Positions 5,338-6,309 of a DNA stretch of 6,309 nucleotides are shown piece after piece. The notes under the pieces are model-generated. The model was not told the origin of the DNA and did not search any database. It worked only from the letters and a program-made list of their open reading frames with translations. The DNA comes from DAOTXK01 sp034435395 (GTDB lineage: Bacteria; Chloroflexota; Anaerolineae; Aggregatilineales; Ch27): the NCBI GenBank assembly GCA_034435395.1, contig DAOTXK010000326.1, positions 1 through 6,309 on the forward strand, read 5' to 3'. Numbering within the stretch: the stretch's first letter is position 1; every line of letters starts with the position of its first letter. The translations under genes were made by a program, and so were the position numbers.

Positions 5338-6309
5338 ATGAACAGCCAGGTAACCGACGGGCCACCGGCCCCCCACGGACGCGGCATGCCGCGTCCCGAC
5401 CGCGATCCGCGCCGCGATCCGCGCGTCGTCGATCGCGCCGTCCTGATCTTCATCCTGCTGGCGGCGATCCTGCTGCGGGCGGAGTACCTGCTCCAGATCG
5501 AACACAACGTCGATCACGCCTGGCCCATCGCCCAGGCGCTGGATACGCTGGATCGGGGAATCTGGCCGCTGACCGGGCAGGGCACGTCGGTGCTGTTCGC
5601 CAGCGGGCCGCTGACCGGCTACCTCTACCTGCCCGTCGTGACCCTGACGCGCTCCCCGCTGGGGGTGTACGTCCTGGTGATCGCGCTCAATACGTTGGGC
5701 GTGCTGCTGGCCTACCGCGCCGCCCGGATGCTGCTCGGCCCCCGGCGGGCTTCTCTCGCGGCGGGCCTGCTGGCCGTCAACCCCTGGGTCATCGAATACA
5801 GCCGGACGACCTGGGTGCAGAGCCTGTTGCCATTTTTTGTCCCGGCGGTCGCCTGGCTGCTGTGGCCGGTCCTGCTGGGGCGGAGCCGCCGCCCGATCCG
5901 ACGGACGGCGCTGGCTCTGATCGTGCTGACCATGGCCGCGCAGTCCTATCTGCTGGCCTACGCGCTGCTGGTCCCGGCCGTCATCCTGCTCGTCATCTTC
6001 CGGCGGCGGCTCCCCCGGCGCGGCCTGCTGATCGGCGGGGCGGTCTTCCTGCTGGCGACGGCGATCTACGGACTCGGGCTGGCCGGGCAGTGGCCGACCG
6101 TGCAGGAGCGGCTGGCGGCGTTTTCCTCCAGTCAGGCGGCGCTCCGCCCTGAGGCATGGGATCACGCCGTGCGGCTGATCAGTGGGGCGGACTACGCGCT
6201 GGCGCGCGGGACCGCCGCCCCGGCTGCCGACTCCGCGCTCCGCCACGACCTGAGCCGGATCGCGCACGGCGTGATACTGGCGGCCTTGCTGATCGGGATC
6301 GCCCTGGCG
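5338..6309 (+). CDS. GT39/PMT-like membrane glycosyltransferase, 3' end outside window
   Basis: An open frame of 324 codons from ATG 5338 runs to the window edge with no stop. After a polar Arg/Pro/Asp-rich N-terminus (residues 1-32), hydrophobic segments lie at about 34-53, 94-104, 108-126, 138-150, 163-180, 190-219, 229-249 and 310-324. This is a multi-pass inner-membrane protein. The first outside loop carries HNVDHAW (Asp59), where GT-C fold enzymes of the GT39/ArnT group have a catalytic acidic residue, followed by LDRGIWPLTGQGT. LAAGLLAVNPWVIEYSRTTW (140-159) also resembles that group. Such enzymes move sugars from polyprenyl-phosphate donors to proteins or lipids outside the membrane; acceptor and donor cannot be told. 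Residues 14-20 (GRGMPRP) are encoded by a palindromic repeat, and residues 22-29 by a 12-bp tandem duplication (RDPRRDPR). ATG at 5386 (residue 17) is an alternative start inside the palindrome, but it lacks a ribosome-binding site. Confidence 0.78.
   Translation, partial: MNSQVTDGPPAPHGRGMPRPDRDPRRDPRVVDRAVLIFILLAAILLRAEYLLQIEHNVDHAWPIAQALDTLDRGIWPLTGQGTSVLFASGPLTGYLYLPVVTLTRSPLGVYVLVIALNTLGVLLAYRAARMLLGPRRASLAAGLLAVNPWVIEYSRTTWVQSLLPFFVPAVAWLLWPVLLGRSRRPIRRTALALIVLTMAAQSYLLAYALLVPAVILLVIFRRRLPRRGLLIGGAVFLLATAIYGLGLAGQWPTVQERLAAFSSSQAALRPEAWDHAVRLISGADYALARGTAAPAADSALRHDLSRIAHGVILAALLIGIALA
5377..5396. repeat. perfect 20-bp palindrome, repeat family copy 2
   Basis: Half-site GGACGCGGCA is followed by its exact reverse complement. 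It matches the inner 20 bp of the palindrome at 5097-5118 except at two positions in each arm. Both changed positions are changed symmetrically, so pairing is kept. It lies in frame within codons 14-20 of the glycosyltransferase gene, 39 bp after the ATG. Confidence 0.9.
5401..5423. repeat. short tandem duplication
   Basis: CGCGATCCGCG occurs at 5401-5411 and again at 5413-5423, a 12-bp period. In the glycosyltransferase frame this gives the repeated peptide RDPRRDPR in the polar N-terminal segment before the first membrane helix. Confidence 0.85.

Noticed and set aside
5041..6267. Long open frame on the minus strand opposite the glycosyltransferase (408 codons), and similar long frames at 4154-5044, 4920-6152 and 1288-2112
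   Set aside because: They are GC-rich shadow frames: Gln/Arg/Gly/Pro-rich, no recognisable domain, and overlapping genes with clear family motifs on the other strand or frame.

Overview
GC-rich bacterial DNA (clearly well above 60% GC by eye) with strong G/C third-position bias. TIR and FGE-sulfatase (SUMF1-type) domain fusions, a DUF433/DUF5615 toxin-antitoxin pair, a family 5 solute-binding protein, a GT39-like membrane protein and TATAAT/TACAAT-type -10 boxes together fit a Chloroflexota (Anaerolineae-like) chromosome. That placement is inferred from gene content, not from a marker gene. No RNA gene, CRISPR array, transposase or phage gene was seen.

Left block (1-2640, + strand): two consecutive genes with homologous extracytoplasmic FGE-sulfatase domains. 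The first is a secreted lipoprotein (68-901). The second (964-2640) is a receptor-like protein: N-terminal TIR domain, one transmembrane helix, a long Pro/Thr-rich linker and a C-terminal FGE-sulfatase domain. Neither shows the cysteine pair of true formylglycine-generating enzymes, so both domains look like binding or structural modules. The TIR protein keeps the glutamate expected of NADase TIR domains. A plausible but untested reading is an envelope sensor with an intracellular TIR effector and a soluble, membrane-tethered paralogue.

Middle block (2669-3413, - strand): a DUF433 antitoxin gene overlapping a DUF5615 PIN-like toxin gene. The pair is bracketed by two copies of the same 31-bp sequence. 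The right copy is the 3' end of the complete solute-binding protein gene. The left copy lies in a short orphan C-terminal tail of a second, otherwise missing paralogue. The toxin-antitoxin cassette therefore sits at a rearrangement scar between two related transporter genes.

Right block (3374-6309): a family 5 ABC-transporter solute-binding protein gene on the - strand, then a divergent, window-truncated multi-pass GT39/PMT-like glycosyltransferase on the + strand. The glycosyltransferase appears to be expressed from a leaderless transcript (extended -10 box 7 bp before its ATG). The region between them, and the first codons of the glycosyltransferase, carry two perfect palindromes of one repeat family. 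They share a GGCATGCC core and differ only by symmetric, pairing-preserving substitutions. The palindromes complicate the true N-terminus of the solute-binding protein.
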